DNA of 64,000 bases from positions 43,094 through 107,093 of the forward strand of contig NZ_JAUYNV010000001.1 in NCBI RefSeq assembly GCF_030698125.1. The letters run 5' to 3'. Each line of letters starts with the position of its first letter. Position 1 is the stretch's first letter. The position numbers and the translations under genes were made by a program. The notes beneath the pieces were generated by a model. The model did no database searches. It worked only from the letters and a program-made list of their open reading frames with translations, and was not told the origin of the DNA. This DNA comes from Methyloversatilis sp. (lineage in GTDB: Bacteria; Pseudomonadota; Gammaproteobacteria; Burkholderiales; Rhodocyclaceae). Shown here in pieces: positions 8,488 to 17,560 of this stretch.

Positions 8488-9472
8488 TCTCGGAATCGAA
8501 CGCAGCGCCCTGCTGCTGGTGACGCTGGGCGAAGACGCCGCGGCCGAGGTGCTCAAGCATCTCGGGCCGCGCGAAGTGCAGAAGATCGGTACTGCGATGG
8601 CCGGGCTGCGCAACGTGCCGCGCGAACGGGTGACCGAAGTGCTCGACCTGTTCGACGAAGCCACCTCGGCCGGCAGCCGCGTATCGGCCGACGAAACGCT
8701 GATCCGCAACATGCTGACCAAGGCGCTGGGCGAAGAACGCGCCGGTCACCTGCTGTCGCGCATCCTGAATGATTCGGACACCGCCGGCATCGAAGGCCTG
8801 AAGTGGCTGGATGCCGCCACCATCGCCAACCTGATCAAGAACGAACACCCGCAGATCATCGCCACCATCCTGACCCACCTGGAATTCGACCAGGCGGCCG
8901 AAGTGCTCAAGCTGTTCGCCGAACGGCTGCGCAACGACGTCGTGCTGCGTATCGCCACGCTCGACGGCGTACAGCCGATGGCGCTGAAGGAACTGAACGA
9001 AGCCATGTCGCGCGTGCTGGCCGGTTCGGCCAAGATGAAGAAGACGGCGCTCGGCGGCATCAAGGCGACCGCCGAAATACTGGGTTTTGTCGGCAGCGCG
9101 AATGAGTCGGCCATCCTCGATGCGGTCAAGGAATACGACGCGGAACTGGCACAGAAGATCGTCGATGAAATGTTCGTGTTCGAGAACCTGCTCGACATCG
9201 ACGACCGCGGCATCCAGACCTTGCTGCGCGAAGTCAGCGGTGACCAGCTGGTACTGGCGCTGAAGGGCGCCTCGCCCGAATTGCGCGAGAAGATTTTCAA
9301 GAACATGTCGTCGCGCGCCGCCGAATCGCTGCGCGAAGACCTGGAAGGACGCGGCCCGGTCAAACTGTCCGAAGTCGAGGGCGAGCAGAAGGAAATCCTG
9401 AAGATCGCGCGTCGCCTGGCAGAAGAAGGCCAGATCGTCATGGGCGGCAAGGGCGGCGAGGAAATGCTGTGA
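8480..9472 (+). CDS. fliG: flagellar motor switch protein FliG
   Basis: FliG is the rotor protein that meets the stator and drives torque generation and switching. The product has 330 residues, the usual length, and covers the N-terminal FliF-binding, middle (EHPQIIATILTHLE, the EHPQ motif) and C-terminal charged torque domains (MFVFENLLDIDDRGIQTLLRE). It overlaps fliF by 8 bp and precedes fliH by 37 bp in the same transcription unit. Confidence 0.96.
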   Translation: MNDLGIERSALLLVTLGEDAAAEVLKHLGPREVQKIGTAMAGLRNVPRERVTEVLDLFDEATSAGSRVSADETLIRNMLTKALGEERAGHLLSRILNDSDTAGIEGLKWLDAATIANLIKNEHPQIIATILTHLEFDQAAEVLKLFAERLRNDVVLRIATLDGVQPMALKELNEAMSRVLAGSAKMKKTALGGIKATAEILGFVGSANESAILDAVKEYDAELAQKIVDEMFVFENLLDIDDRGIQTLLREVSGDQLVLALKGASPELREKIFKNMSSRAAESLREDLEGRGPVKLSEVEGEQKEILKIARRLAEEGQIVMGGKGGEEML

Positions 9473-9509
9473 TCCGGTTCCAGCCCGGCGACACGCGCGG
9501 GAGCAGCCG

Positions 9510-10211
9510 ATGACGTCGGACGGCGCACTCGCTTTCACGCACTGGAAGCTCGAAGTGTTTGACCAGGGCATCGCGCCGACTGCGGGCATTGAGGATGCTC
9601 CGGGCGGGTCGCAGGGCCGCGCATCCGCAACGCCGGTCCCGACAACACATGCTGCAGCCGAATCGGAAGCAGACAGCGAGACGCAGCCCGACTTCAAGCT
9701 GCCCACGGCCGAAGAACTCGAAAAGCTTCAGACGGACGCCCACCGCGAAGGCTACGCCGCCGGCTACGAAGAAGGTACGGCGCGCGTGCGCATGGAAGCC
9801 ATGCGCCTGCACAGCGTGATCGAACAGCTCCAGGAGGCACTGGCATCGCTCGACACCGAAGTGGCGCAGGGCGTGCTGCACCTGGGCGTGGAAATCGCCC
9901 GCCAGGTGGTGCGGCAGGCGATCGCGGTCAAACCGGAAGTGATCGTCGGGGTCGTGCGCGAAGCGATCAACCAGCTGCCGCACCAGCACACAGCGATCTA
10001 TCTGAACCCGGACGACGCGTCGCTCGTGCGCTCGCACGCCGGTGACCAGCTGGCGCATGCCGGCCATCGCATATTCGAAGACACCGCGATTGCACGCGGC
10101 GGCTGCAAGATCGAAGCGGGCGGCAGTCACATAGACGCCACACTGGCCACGCGCTGGACGCGCATCGTCGAGGCGCTGATCGATGATGCGGACTGGATAG
10201 AACATGACTGA
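9510..10211 (+). CDS. fliH: flagellar assembly protein FliH
   Basis: FliH is the cytosolic regulator of the export ATPase FliI. The 233-residue protein has a variable N-terminus, the typical glycine-repeat segment ([13 protein letters not shown], about 73-85), a coiled coil and the FliH/HrpE C-terminal domain ([13 protein letters not shown] onward). The last 8 bases overlap fliI, so the pair is translationally coupled. Confidence 0.92.
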   Translation: MTSDGALAFTHWKLEVFDQGIAPTAGIEDAPGGSQGRASATPVPTTHAAAESEADSETQPDFKLPTAEELEKLQTDAHREGYAAGYEEGTARVRMEAMRLHSVIEQLQEALASLDTEVAQGVLHLGVEIARQVVRQAIAVKPEVIVGVVREAINQLPHQHTAIYLNPDDASLVRSHAGDQLAHAGHRIFEDTAIARGGCKIEAGGSHIDATLATRWTRIVEALIDDADWIEHD

Positions 10212-11682
10212 CACCCTGGACACTCCGGTCGACGAGCCACTGCTCGACGACACGCCGGAGACGGCCGCACCGGCTGCGTCGAACGCTCATCTCGCGAAGT
10301 GGTCCGGCTTCATGACCGACTGCGGCACGCTGGCCGGACGCATCAATCCGTACCTGCACGCGGGGCGTCTGACCCGCATCAACGGTCTGGTGATGGAAGC
10401 TGCCGGCCTGAAGCTGCCGCTCGGTTCCGGCTGTCGCATCATGGTGCCGGGTGGCAACAGCTGCGAAGCGGAAGTGGTCGGTTTCAACGGCGACAAGCTG
10501 TTCATGATGCCGACCGATGATGTGGTCGGCCTCGCGCCCGGCGCGCAAGTGATACCGCTCGAAGCGGCGCCGCAGCGCCCCACCCCGACCGAAAGGCTGG
10601 AGCCGCGCAGGCGTGCATCCGACCGTGCCAAGCACCTGCCGGTTGGCGACGCCCTGCTCGGCCGCGTGGTCGATGGTGCCGGCCGGCCGCTCGACGGGCT
10701 CGGCCCGGTCATCACGCGGCACTCGCGTTCGGTCGCCAGCCGCGCGGTGAATCCGCTGCTGCGCGAACCGATACGCCGCACCATGGACACCGGCATACGC
10801 TCGATCAATTCGCTGCTCACCGTCGGCCGCGGCCAGCGCATCGGGTTGTTCGCCGGTTCCGGCGTCGGCAAGTCGGTGCTGCTGGGCATGATGGCGCGCT
10901 TCACGTCGGCCGAGGTGGTCGTGGTCGGGCTGATCGGCGAACGGGGCCGCGAGGTGAAGGAATTCATCGAGCAGATCCTCGGCGCCGCCGGCCTGAAACG
11001 ATCCGTCGTGGTCGCCGCACCGGCCGACACCAGCCCGTTGATGCGGCTGCAGGGTGCCGCCTATGCGACCACGGTTGCCGAGTGGTTCCGCGATCAGGGC
11101 CGGCACGTGCTGCTGATCATGGATTCGCTGACCCGATATGCGATGGCGCAGCGCGAGATCGCGCTGGCCATCGGCGAGCCACCGGTCACCCGCGGCTATC
11201 CACCAAGTGTCTTCGCCCGCCTGCCGCAACTGGTCGAACGGGCCGGCAACGGGCCGGAGGGCGGCGGCTCGATCACCGCCTTCTACACCGTGCTGGCCGA
11301 AGGCGACGACCAGCAGGACCCGATCGCCGATTCGGCGCGCGCCATTCTCGATGGCCACTTCGTGCTCACGCGCCAGCTGGCCGATGCCGGCCACTACCCG
11401 GCCATCGACATCGAACAGTCGGTATCGCGCGCCATGCACAGCCTGGTCAAACCCAGCCATTTCGATCTGGTGCGCCGCTTCAAGGGGCTGTGGTCGCGCT
11501 ACCAGCGCGCGCGCGACCTCATTTCGGTCGGCGCCTATTCGCCGGGCGCAGACCCGCAGCTCGATCTTGCAGTAAACATGTTTCCGACGCTGGAAGCCTT
11601 TTTGCAGCAGGCGATGGACGAACGTGAAGGATTTGAGGACGCAGTGATGAAGTTGCACCAGATTTTCGGTCTGAATCCCTGA
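10204..11682 (+). CDS. fliI: flagellum-specific ATPase FliI
   Basis: FliI is the hexameric ATPase of the flagellar type III export apparatus, related to F1-ATPase beta. The 492-residue product has Walker A GSGVGKS near residues 219-225, [15 protein letters not shown], Walker B region [18 protein letters not shown] and the C-terminal [14 protein letters not shown] segment. The N-terminus is about 35 residues longer than the shortest homologues, with an acidic start, but the start is fixed by the 8-bp overlap with fliH. Confidence 0.96.
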   Translation: MTDTLDTPVDEPLLDDTPETAAPAASNAHLAKWSGFMTDCGTLAGRINPYLHAGRLTRINGLVMEAAGLKLPLGSGCRIMVPGGNSCEAEVVGFNGDKLFMMPTDDVVGLAPGAQVIPLEAAPQRPTPTERLEPRRRASDRAKHLPVGDALLGRVVDGAGRPLDGLGPVITRHSRSVASRAVNPLLREPIRRTMDTGIRSINSLLTVGRGQRIGLFAGSGVGKSVLLGMMARFTSAEVVVVGLIGERGREVKEFIEQILGAAGLKRSVVVAAPADTSPLMRLQGAAYATTVAEWFRDQGRHVLLIMDSLTRYAMAQREIALAIGEPPVTRGYPPSVFARLPQLVERAGNGPEGGGSITAFYTVLAEGDDQQDPIADSARAILDGHFVLTRQLADAGHYPAIDIEQSVSRAMHSLVKPSHFDLVRRFKGLWSRYQRARDLISVGAYSPGADPQLDLAVNMFPTLEAFLQQAMDEREGFEDAVMKLHQIFGLNP

Positions 11683-11760
11683 TTGCAAAAATCGGTGACA
11701 CGTGCGGCGGCCGTGACCGGCAGCACGCAATGTGGCCGGACAAAGAGAGACCTTTGAATC

Positions 11761-12198
11761 ATGGCTGAACCGTTTCGTCTGCAGACCATTCTCGACCTGA
11801 GTCAGACGCGCATGGACGAGTCGGCGCGTGCGTTGGCGGCACTGATCGCCAGCGAACACGACCAGTCGCGCAAGCTCACGATGCTCGAGGACTACCGCAA
11901 GGAATATCAGGACCAGTTCCTGGCCGCTGCACGCAACGGCTTGACACCGGGCCAGTGGAGCAATTACTCCGCCTTCCTCGCCCGCATTGACGACGCCATC
12001 CGCCACCAGCAGCAGCAGGTGGAACAATCGCGCGACCGCGCCCAGGCTGGCCAGCGCGTGTGGCTCGACACGCGCACCCGCGTGAAGGCCTTCGAAACAC
12101 TGTCCGACCGCCATCAGGCCACGCTGGTCAAGCGTGAAGCCAGGGCCGAACAGCGTGTGGCGGACGACCGTTCGGGTCGCCTGGTTGCGGACGACTGA
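11761..12198 (+). CDS. fliJ: flagellar export chaperone/stalk protein FliJ
   Basis: This 145-residue, highly charged helical protein fits FliJ, the coiled-coil stalk that sits in the FliI ring and helps couple ATP hydrolysis to export. Characteristic features are the N-terminal FRLQTILDLSQ segment and a long heptad-rich helix. Sequence conservation in this family is low, so position after fliI carries much of the assignment. AGAGAG lies a few bases before the ATG. Confidence 0.88.
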   Translation: MAEPFRLQTILDLSQTRMDESARALAALIASEHDQSRKLTMLEDYRKEYQDQFLAAARNGLTPGQWSNYSAFLARIDDAIRHQQQQVEQSRDRAQAGQRVWLDTRTRVKAFETLSDRHQATLVKREARAEQRVADDRSGRLVADD

Positions 12199-12261
12199 CA
12201 CGGCACGTCCGGCAGCTGGCACGCTAGCTGCTTATACCCCTCCATCAACGGAGGACTTCCC

Positions 12262-13296
12262 ATGTCAGACATCAAGCTCAGCCTGCCCTCGTCGGCCACA
12301 GCGCTCGCGTCCAGTGGCCCGGTGAGCGAAGCGCGCGGCATCGGTGCCGATGCGTCGCCCGAAGACACGGCGACGGCATTTGCCAACCTGCTGCAGGACT
12401 CCCTGAAGAATGCGCCCGAAGACCCGCGCGCTGCCTTGCTGGCCCGTCTGCTCGACGACGGCAGCAACGACGGCAGCGACGAGAAGATCGATCTGCTGGA
12501 TGCGCTGAGCGCCGATCCGGCCCGCATCGCGACCGAACTGCTGCCGGCCGGCCTGCTGGTGCCGGCGACCCTGCCCGTCATCGAACGGCTGGCCGGTCGG
12601 GGAGATACCCTGGACGAACAGGCCGACCTTGATCTCGATCTGACCGGGCAAGGCGGCAGGAAAGCGGGCCGCGAGGCGTCGGGCGAATTGCCGGCGGCAG
12701 TGATTGCCGCCGCGACAGATGGCACCGGCGAAACGAACGGCAAGAATCTGCCGGACGCGCTGCTGGCCGGTGACGCCCGGGCGGACGCCGGTCAGCCGGC
12801 AACGCCGCAGACCGCCCAGGGCGATTTTCGCGGCCACCTGAACGCTGCACAGAAGCCGCCCACCGAAATGGCGGTTGCCACCCCGATCACGCATCCCGGC
12901 TGGGCGGACGACATCGGCCACCAGGTGACCTGGCTGGCCGAAAACGGCAACAGTCGCGCGGAACTGATCCTGACGCCGCCGCATCTGGGCCGGATCGAAA
13001 TTTCGCTGCAGATCGGCGGCGATCTGGGCACGGCACAGTTCGTATCGGCCAACCCGCAGGTGCGGGAAGCACTGGAGCAGGCGATGCCGCGACTGCGTGA
13101 AATGCTCGCCGAAGGCGGCATTTCGCTCGGCAACACCAATGTCAGCGGCGAACAGCGCTCCGGCGAACAGCGCTCCGGCGAACAGGGTCAGGGCGGCCAG
13201 CGCGGCGAGCGCGGGCGCGATGGGAACGGCGATGGCGAACTGCTGATCGCACCGGCGGCGCGGCGCGGCAGCGGCCTTGTTGACCTGTTCGCGTAG
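12262..13296 (+). CDS. fliK: flagellar hook-length control protein FliK
   Basis: FliK is an exported molecular ruler that sets hook length and switches export specificity. The 344-residue product has a long, low-complexity, acidic N-terminal half and a C-terminal Flg_hook domain with the conserved LTPPHLGRIEISLQI and FVSANPQVREALEQAMPRLREML segments. A strong ribosome site (GGAGG) lies 8 bp before the ATG. After the domain a short tandem repeat encodes two GEQRS units (13147-13176) plus a partial third, followed by a Gly/Arg/Gln-rich tail. The gap to fliL contains a sigma-28-like promoter. Confidence 0.88.
   Translation: MSDIKLSLPSSATALASSGPVSEARGIGADASPEDTATAFANLLQDSLKNAPEDPRAALLARLLDDGSNDGSDEKIDLLDALSADPARIATELLPAGLLVPATLPVIERLAGRGDTLDEQADLDLDLTGQGGRKAGREASGELPAAVIAAATDGTGETNGKNLPDALLAGDARADAGQPATPQTAQGDFRGHLNAAQKPPTEMAVATPITHPGWADDIGHQVTWLAENGNSRAELILTPPHLGRIEISLQIGGDLGTAQFVSANPQVREALEQAMPRLREMLAEGGISLGNTNVSGEQRSGEQRSGEQGQGGQRGERGRDGNGDGELLIAPAARRGSGLVDLFA
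13147..13185 (+). repeat. 15-bp tandem repeat inside fliK
   Basis: Two exact copies of GGCGAACAGCGCTCC (13147-13161 and 13162-13176) and a partial third copy (to 13185) encode GEQRS-GEQRS-GEQ. Copy-number change by slippage would alter the protein length in steps of five residues without a frameshift. Confidence 0.85.
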
Positions 13297-13350
13297 CACC
13301 CCGGCAACCGGGTGAGAACACGCTCCTGACGGCGCTGCTTACATCGGCGC

Positions 13351-13377
13351 TAAAAAAACGGGACATTCGGCCGTTAT
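13351..13377 (+). promoter_or_regulatory. sigma-28 (FliA)-like promoter before fliL
   Basis: TAAA (13351-13354), a 15-base spacer and GCCGTTAT (13370-13377) match the FliA consensus TAAA-N15-GCCGATAA with two mismatches in the -10 element. It lies 60 bp upstream of the fliL ATG in the only sizeable gap between fliK and fliL. It suggests a late promoter for fliLMN in addition to read-through from the fliF operon. Confidence 0.45.
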
Positions 13378-13437
13378 TCGGTCATTGAAAGGCATCAGTA
13401 CCCGCCCACAATCCCGATCCATACAGGAGCGCACACC

Positions 13438-14043
13438 ATGGCAAAAGCCGCCACCGCAGACGACGTCGCCGCCGACGCACCCAAGAAGAGCAAGAAAATG
13501 CTTTTCATCATCCTTGCCGTTGCGCTGCTGGTCGTCATCGGCGGTGCCGCCGCAATGTTCATGATGACCGGCAGTCACGCCGAAGAGGGCGAAGACGAGC
13601 ACGCCGATGAAATGAGCGAGGATGATCCGGATGCAAAGGCCCTCGCCGCCAGGAAGGCCAAGCTGAAGAAGAAGAAGGACACAGAAGCCAAGGGCCTGCC
13701 GCCGGTATTCGTCGAACTCGACCCCTTCACGGTCAATCTGGCGCCCGAAACGCAGGTCGATCAGTACCTGCAGGTCAAGGCTACGGTCAAGGTGGAAGAA
13801 CAACCTGCTGCCGACAACCTGAAGGTGTACATGCCGGAAATCCGCCACCACGTGCTGATGTTGCTGTCCGGCAAGAAAGCGTCCGAGCTGGGTACGACGG
13901 CAGGCCGGGAAGCACTGGCAGGCGAAATGAGGAATTCGATCAATGCCATCGTTGGCGAAGTACCGACCAACAAGAAGGGCGAGCCGGAAGAGCCCGTCGG
14001 ACCCGTGGAGGCCGTGTTGTTCACGTCCTTCATCGTCCAGTAG
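13438..14043 (+). CDS. fliL: flagellar basal body-associated protein FliL
   Basis: FliL is a single-pass inner-membrane protein that surrounds the stator and supports motor torque. The 201-residue product has a cytoplasmic Lys-rich start, a membrane helix at about 20-43, an acidic and then Lys-rich linker, and a periplasmic FliL domain (FVELDPFTVNLAPE onward). CAGGAGCG lies just before the ATG. Confidence 0.93.
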   Translation: MAKAATADDVAADAPKKSKKMLFIILAVALLVVIGGAAAMFMMTGSHAEEGEDEHADEMSEDDPDAKALAARKAKLKKKKDTEAKGLPPVFVELDPFTVNLAPETQVDQYLQVKATVKVEEQPAADNLKVYMPEIRHHVLMLLSGKKASELGTTAGREALAGEMRNSINAIVGEVPTNKKGEPEEPVGPVEAVLFTSFIVQ

Positions 14044-14072
14044 GCTGAAACCGGTCGCCACGAGGAAACGCG

Positions 14073-15098
14073 ATGTCTGATTTTCTTTCCCAGGAAGAGG
14101 TCGATGCCCTGCTCAAGGGCGTCACCGGCGAGGCCGATGAAGTGGCCGAAGCCGAAGACACGGGCGGCGTACGCCCGTACAACCTCGGCACCCAGGAAAG
14201 AATCGTGCGCGGGCGCATGCCCACGCTGGAACTGATACACGAGCGTTTTGCCCGCTACCTGCGCATCGGCCTGTTCAATTTCATGCAACGCAGCGCAGAG
14301 ATTTCGCTCGGCCCGATCCGGCTGCAGAAGTATTCCGAATTCATCCGCAACCTGGTCGTGCCGACCAATCTGAATCTGGTACAGGTCAAGCCGCTGCGTG
14401 GCACCGGGCTGGTGGTGTTCGATCCGAACCTCGTCTTTCTGGTCATCGACAACATGTTCGGCGGTGACGGACGTTTCCACACCCGGGTCGAGGGACGTGA
14501 CTTCACGCCGACCGAACAACGCATCATCCAGGGCCTGCTCGACGTGTTCTTCGCCGAGTACGAACGGTCGTGGGAGCCGGTGTTCAAGATCAATTTCGAG
14601 TACGTGCGCTCGGAAATGAATTCGCAGTTCGCCAATATCGCCACGCCGTCGGAAATCGTCGTGGCAGCCACCTTCACGCTGGAGCTCGGTGGCGTGTCGG
14701 CGGAAATGCACATCTGCCTGCCGTATTCGATGGTCGAGCCGCTGCGCGACACGCTGAATTCATCGATGCAGAGCGACAGCGTCAGTTCGGACAACCGGTG
14801 GATCAACCTGCTCACCCGTCAGGTGCAGGATGCCGCGGTGGAACTGAACGTGCAGCTGGGGGGCGGCTCGCTGACCCTGGGCGGCCTGAACAACCTAAAG
14901 GTTGGCGACATCATTCCGATAACCATTTCAGACACTGTGCAAGCCGAAGTTGATGGCATTCCGGTCCTGGAATGCAAGTACGGCATACAGGCTGGCCGCT
15001 ATGCGCTGAAGATCGAGCGTTTCATGGCCGGCGAGGAAGAACTGATCGAACACGCCCTGAACGTGCAGGGCAAGAAAAAGGGTGAGGAACCATCATGA
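14073..15098 (+). CDS. fliM: flagellar motor switch protein FliM
   Basis: FliM binds CheY-P and builds the C-ring wall. The 341-residue product starts with the CheY-binding segment SDFLSQEEVDALL, followed by the CheC-like middle domain and a C-terminal SpoA domain (VQLGGGSLTLGGLNNLKVGD). Length is normal. It overlaps fliN by 4 bp (ATGA). Confidence 0.96.
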   Translation: MSDFLSQEEVDALLKGVTGEADEVAEAEDTGGVRPYNLGTQERIVRGRMPTLELIHERFARYLRIGLFNFMQRSAEISLGPIRLQKYSEFIRNLVVPTNLNLVQVKPLRGTGLVVFDPNLVFLVIDNMFGGDGRFHTRVEGRDFTPTEQRIIQGLLDVFFAEYERSWEPVFKINFEYVRSEMNSQFANIATPSEIVVAATFTLELGGVSAEMHICLPYSMVEPLRDTLNSSMQSDSVSSDNRWINLLTRQVQDAAVELNVQLGGGSLTLGGLNNLKVGDIIPITISDTVQAEVDGIPVLECKYGIQAGRYALKIERFMAGEEELIEHALNVQGKKKGEEPS

Positions 15099-15538
15099 GT
15101 GATCTGGCTGAAGCGGAAGAGCAGGTCAGCGATGACGACTGGGCCGCTGCGATGTCCGAGCAGACCACGGCTGACGACGCGCTTGCGGCACTCGACGGTG
15201 AGGCCGAGAAGGGTGTGCAGCCCGCCAACATCTTCCAGCAGTTCGGTGATGCGGCGAACAAGTCATCCGAAGGGCTGCGCGACTTCGAAATGATTCTCGA
15301 CATCCCGGTCCAGCTGACGGTGGAACTCGGACGCACCAAGATTTCGATCCGGAATCTGCTGCAACTGGGCCACGGTTCGGTGGTGGAACTGGACGGCATG
15401 GCCGGCGAGCCGATGGACGTGCTCGTCAACGGCACGCTGATCGCACAGGGCGAAGTGGTGGTGGTGAACGAAAAGTTCGGCATTCGCCTGACCGACATCA
15501 TTACGCCGGCGGAACGGATGAAGAAACTGAAACGCTGA
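15095..15538 (+). CDS. fliN: flagellar motor switch protein FliN
   Basis: FliN forms the base of the C ring with FliM. The 147-residue product has an acidic N-terminal extension of about 65 residues and a C-terminal SpoA domain (DIPVQLTVELGRTKISIRNL, then GSVVELDGMAGEPMDVLVNG). It is the last gene before a strong terminator, so fliOPQR downstream must use a different promoter. Confidence 0.96.
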   Translation: MSDLAEAEEQVSDDDWAAAMSEQTTADDALAALDGEAEKGVQPANIFQQFGDAANKSSEGLRDFEMILDIPVQLTVELGRTKISIRNLLQLGHGSVVELDGMAGEPMDVLVNGTLIAQGEVVVVNEKFGIRLTDIITPAERMKKLKR

Positions 15539-15585
15539 CGAATGCCCCCGATCGGGCCGGACATCAGTCAGAGTCCGGCGAATGG

Positions 15586-15618
15586 AAAAGAGCGATGCCA
15601 TGGCGTCGCTCTTTTTTT
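15586..15618 (+). terminator. Rho-independent terminator of the fliF-fliN operon
   Basis: A 15-bp stem (15586-15600 with 15601-15615, one G-U pair) is followed by a run of seven T. It lies 48 bp after the fliN stop and closes the upstream flagellar operon. Confidence 0.85.
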
Positions 15619-15722
15619 GTCGGCGTCCGCTGTCACGGCCACTACACAAGGCTGACGCAGCCGCGTTCGCGGGCTGCGCAACGGGTGGTATCGTAAGCCA
15701 TCGCCCATTTCACGGAGCTCTC

Positions 15723-15914
15723 ATGCGACTGCTGCTCGCCATTTTTCTGCCCTTCATGGTCTTCTTCACCATCGGTCGCCCGATCGCCGGCGTGATCTGC
15801 CTCATCCTGCAGCTGACGCTGATCGGCTGGATACCGGCCGCGCTGTGGGCGGTCTATGCGTTGAGTCAGTACAAGACCGACAAGCGCATCGAAGAAGCGC
15901 TCGGCAAGCGGTAG
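15723..15914 (+). CDS. YqaE/Pmp3-family small membrane protein
   Basis: This encodes a 63-residue protein with two membrane helices (about 2-21 and 25-46) and a charged C-terminal tail. The pattern LLAIFLPFMVFF, then GRPIAGVICLILQLTLIGWIPAALWAVYAL, fits the UPF0057/Pmp3 family. These are stress-related inner-membrane proteins of poorly defined role. The ATG at 15723 has GGAG 5 bp upstream. It sits alone between the fliN terminator and an opposing diguanylate cyclase gene, so it is not obviously a flagellar gene. Confidence 0.8.
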   Translation: MRLLLAIFLPFMVFFTIGRPIAGVICLILQLTLIGWIPAALWAVYALSQYKTDKRIEEALGKR

Positions 15915-15999
15915 GCGGCACAGCGGTTTCGAGGCAAGGTGACCGGCGTCACCTCACGGCCCGACTGCATCCTGTCTGCGCAATCGCGGCGGAAAACGG

Positions 16000-16887
16000 C
16001 TAGCCTCGACTGGCGTCGTCGAAGATCGCAAAACCGCTCGCTGCCCGCTTTGCCTGATACATGGCGATATCGGCACGATCGATCAATTGCTCGACGGTCC
16101 CGCCGTGTTCCGGATAGAGCGCGATGCCAATGCTGGGCGTGATGTTGAGCTGAAGGTCATCCATGTCGATCGGGGCGCCGAGGTTCGCCAGCACCATACT
16201 GGCCACGCGCTCGATGTTTTCCCGGCCCTGAGGGTTCATCAGCAGGTAGAGGAACTCGTCCCCCCCGTTGCGGCATACCGTGTCTTCGTCGCGACAGTGT
16301 CCGTTCAGACGGCGCGCAATTTCCTCCAGCACGCGGTCGCCCGCGGCATGCCCGTGCGTATCGTTGATTGTCTTGAAGCGGTCCAGATCGAGAAACATGA
16401 CGGCCAGCGTCCAGCCATGGCGCTCGGCGAGCGAAATGGCTTGCGCAAGCCGGTCATCGAACAGGGTGCGATTGGGCAGGCCGGTCCTCGGGTCGTGCAT
16501 CCCGTCGAACTTCGCCTTATGCTCTCCCCGCTGTGACAGCGCGAGAGCGGCCTCCGATTCGATCAACGCTTTCCGGGACCGCTTCAGTGCAGATTCGACA
16601 CCCTTCAGGTCTTCGATGCCCTGAGACAGCGTATCCGTCACCTCGTGCAGGTCGCCCGCGACATCCTGCACCTTGACTTCAACCCCCTCGCTGTCTGCCA
16701 GCGCTTCATGCACGGGCAAGGACGTTACGCCCTTTGCAATCTTTGCCTTGACGGCATCGTTTGCCGACGTGAGCTCGTTGGCAACGACTTCGACTTTTGC
16801 CTTCGCTTCGTGGCTCTTATCAAGCGCCCGTCTGAAAGTCTGCGGGGCGAGCACGGGACGATCCTGGCCAGATTGATCTGAAGTCAT
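16000..16887 (-). CDS. diguanylate cyclase (GGDEF)
   Basis: This 295-residue soluble protein should make cyclic di-GMP from two GTP. The N-terminal third is helical and charged without a known sensor domain or membrane helix. The C-terminal GGDEF domain is intact: DPRTGLPNRTLFDDRL, FLDLDRFKTINDTHGH, an inhibitory-site RxxD (RDED), then RNGGDEF. The start at 16887 (MTSDQS) is uncertain; MHDIAP at 16929 is an alternative, and neither has a clear ribosome site. It faces the flagellar genes in the gap between fliN and fliO, so a role in the motility-biofilm switch is plausible by position. Confidence 0.85.
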   Translation of the reverse strand: MTSDQSGQDRPVLAPQTFRRALDKSHEAKAKVEVVANELTSANDAVKAKIAKGVTSLPVHEALADSEGVEVKVQDVAGDLHEVTDTLSQGIEDLKGVESALKRSRKALIESEAALALSQRGEHKAKFDGMHDPRTGLPNRTLFDDRLAQAISLAERHGWTLAVMFLDLDRFKTINDTHGHAAGDRVLEEIARRLNGHCRDEDTVCRNGGDEFLYLLMNPQGRENIERVASMVLANLGAPIDMDDLQLNITPSIGIALYPEHGGTVEQLIDRADIAMYQAKRAASGFAIFDDASRG

Positions 16888-17137
16888 GGGCGGCTTGGTA
16901 CCAGGTGGATCCGGAGCAATGTCATGCATCCGTCGAGATCGCGATCGACACATCTTAATTCTTGAAACCTCACACGCTTGGGCATCAGCGCAGGCGATAC
17001 GTTCAACGCCTCGCGCGCGCTGCGCAATGACGCTCCCGAGCTGCGCACGAAGACGGATGTCGTGCGGCAGAAATTGCCGCCCTAAAACCGATCTATTCCC
17101 GCGCTGAACGGGCACTGTCGGGCGCTAGCCTTGGCGC

Positions 17138-17560
17138 ATGAAAATCTGGCTTTCACTCCTGCTTCTTTTTTCCGCCGGCCTGCTTCAGGCCGCAGAGCCC
17201 GCAGCCCCCGCGTCGCCCGCCAGCGGCGCTGGTGCGGTCATGCAGATGGTCGGCGCGCTCGGTGTGGTGCTGGCGACGCTGTTCGCCGTGCTGTGGCTGC
17301 TGCGCCGCCTGTCCGGCGGTCGCCTGACCGGCAGCAGCGCGCCGATCCGCACCGTGGGCGGCATCGCGGTGGGATCGCGCGAACGCGTGGTCCTGCTCGA
17401 AATCGGCGAACACTGGCTGGTGGTCGGCGTGGCGCCCGGCTCGGTCACCGGCATCGCGACGCTGCCGCGCGGAGAGATCAGTCCGGCTGGCTCCGATGCG
17501 AAGCCGGTCGCGGCTGACTTCGGCGCCCTGCTGGCAAAGTTGAAGGCGGGTCGATCGTGA
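17138..17560 (+). CDS. fliO: flagellar biosynthetic protein FliO
   Basis: FliO is a membrane protein that helps assemble the FliP ring of the export gate. The 140-residue product has a cleavable signal-like N-terminus (to about residue 18), a membrane helix at about 34-54 (MVGALGVVLATLFAVLWLL) and a cytoplasmic FliO domain with IAVGSRERVVLLEIGEHWLVVGV. Family conservation is low but position before fliP supports it. It overlaps fliP by 4 bp. Confidence 0.9.
   Translation: MKIWLSLLLLFSAGLLQAAEPAAPASPASGAGAVMQMVGALGVVLATLFAVLWLLRRLSGGRLTGSSAPIRTVGGIAVGSRERVVLLEIGEHWLVVGVAPGSVTGIATLPRGEISPAGSDAKPVAADFGALLAKLKAGRS

Noticed and set aside
9967..12222. 751-codon open frame antisense to fliH, fliI and fliJ
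   Set aside because: It is a shadow of GC-rich coding on the plus strand, where all three flagellar genes are clearly recognisable.
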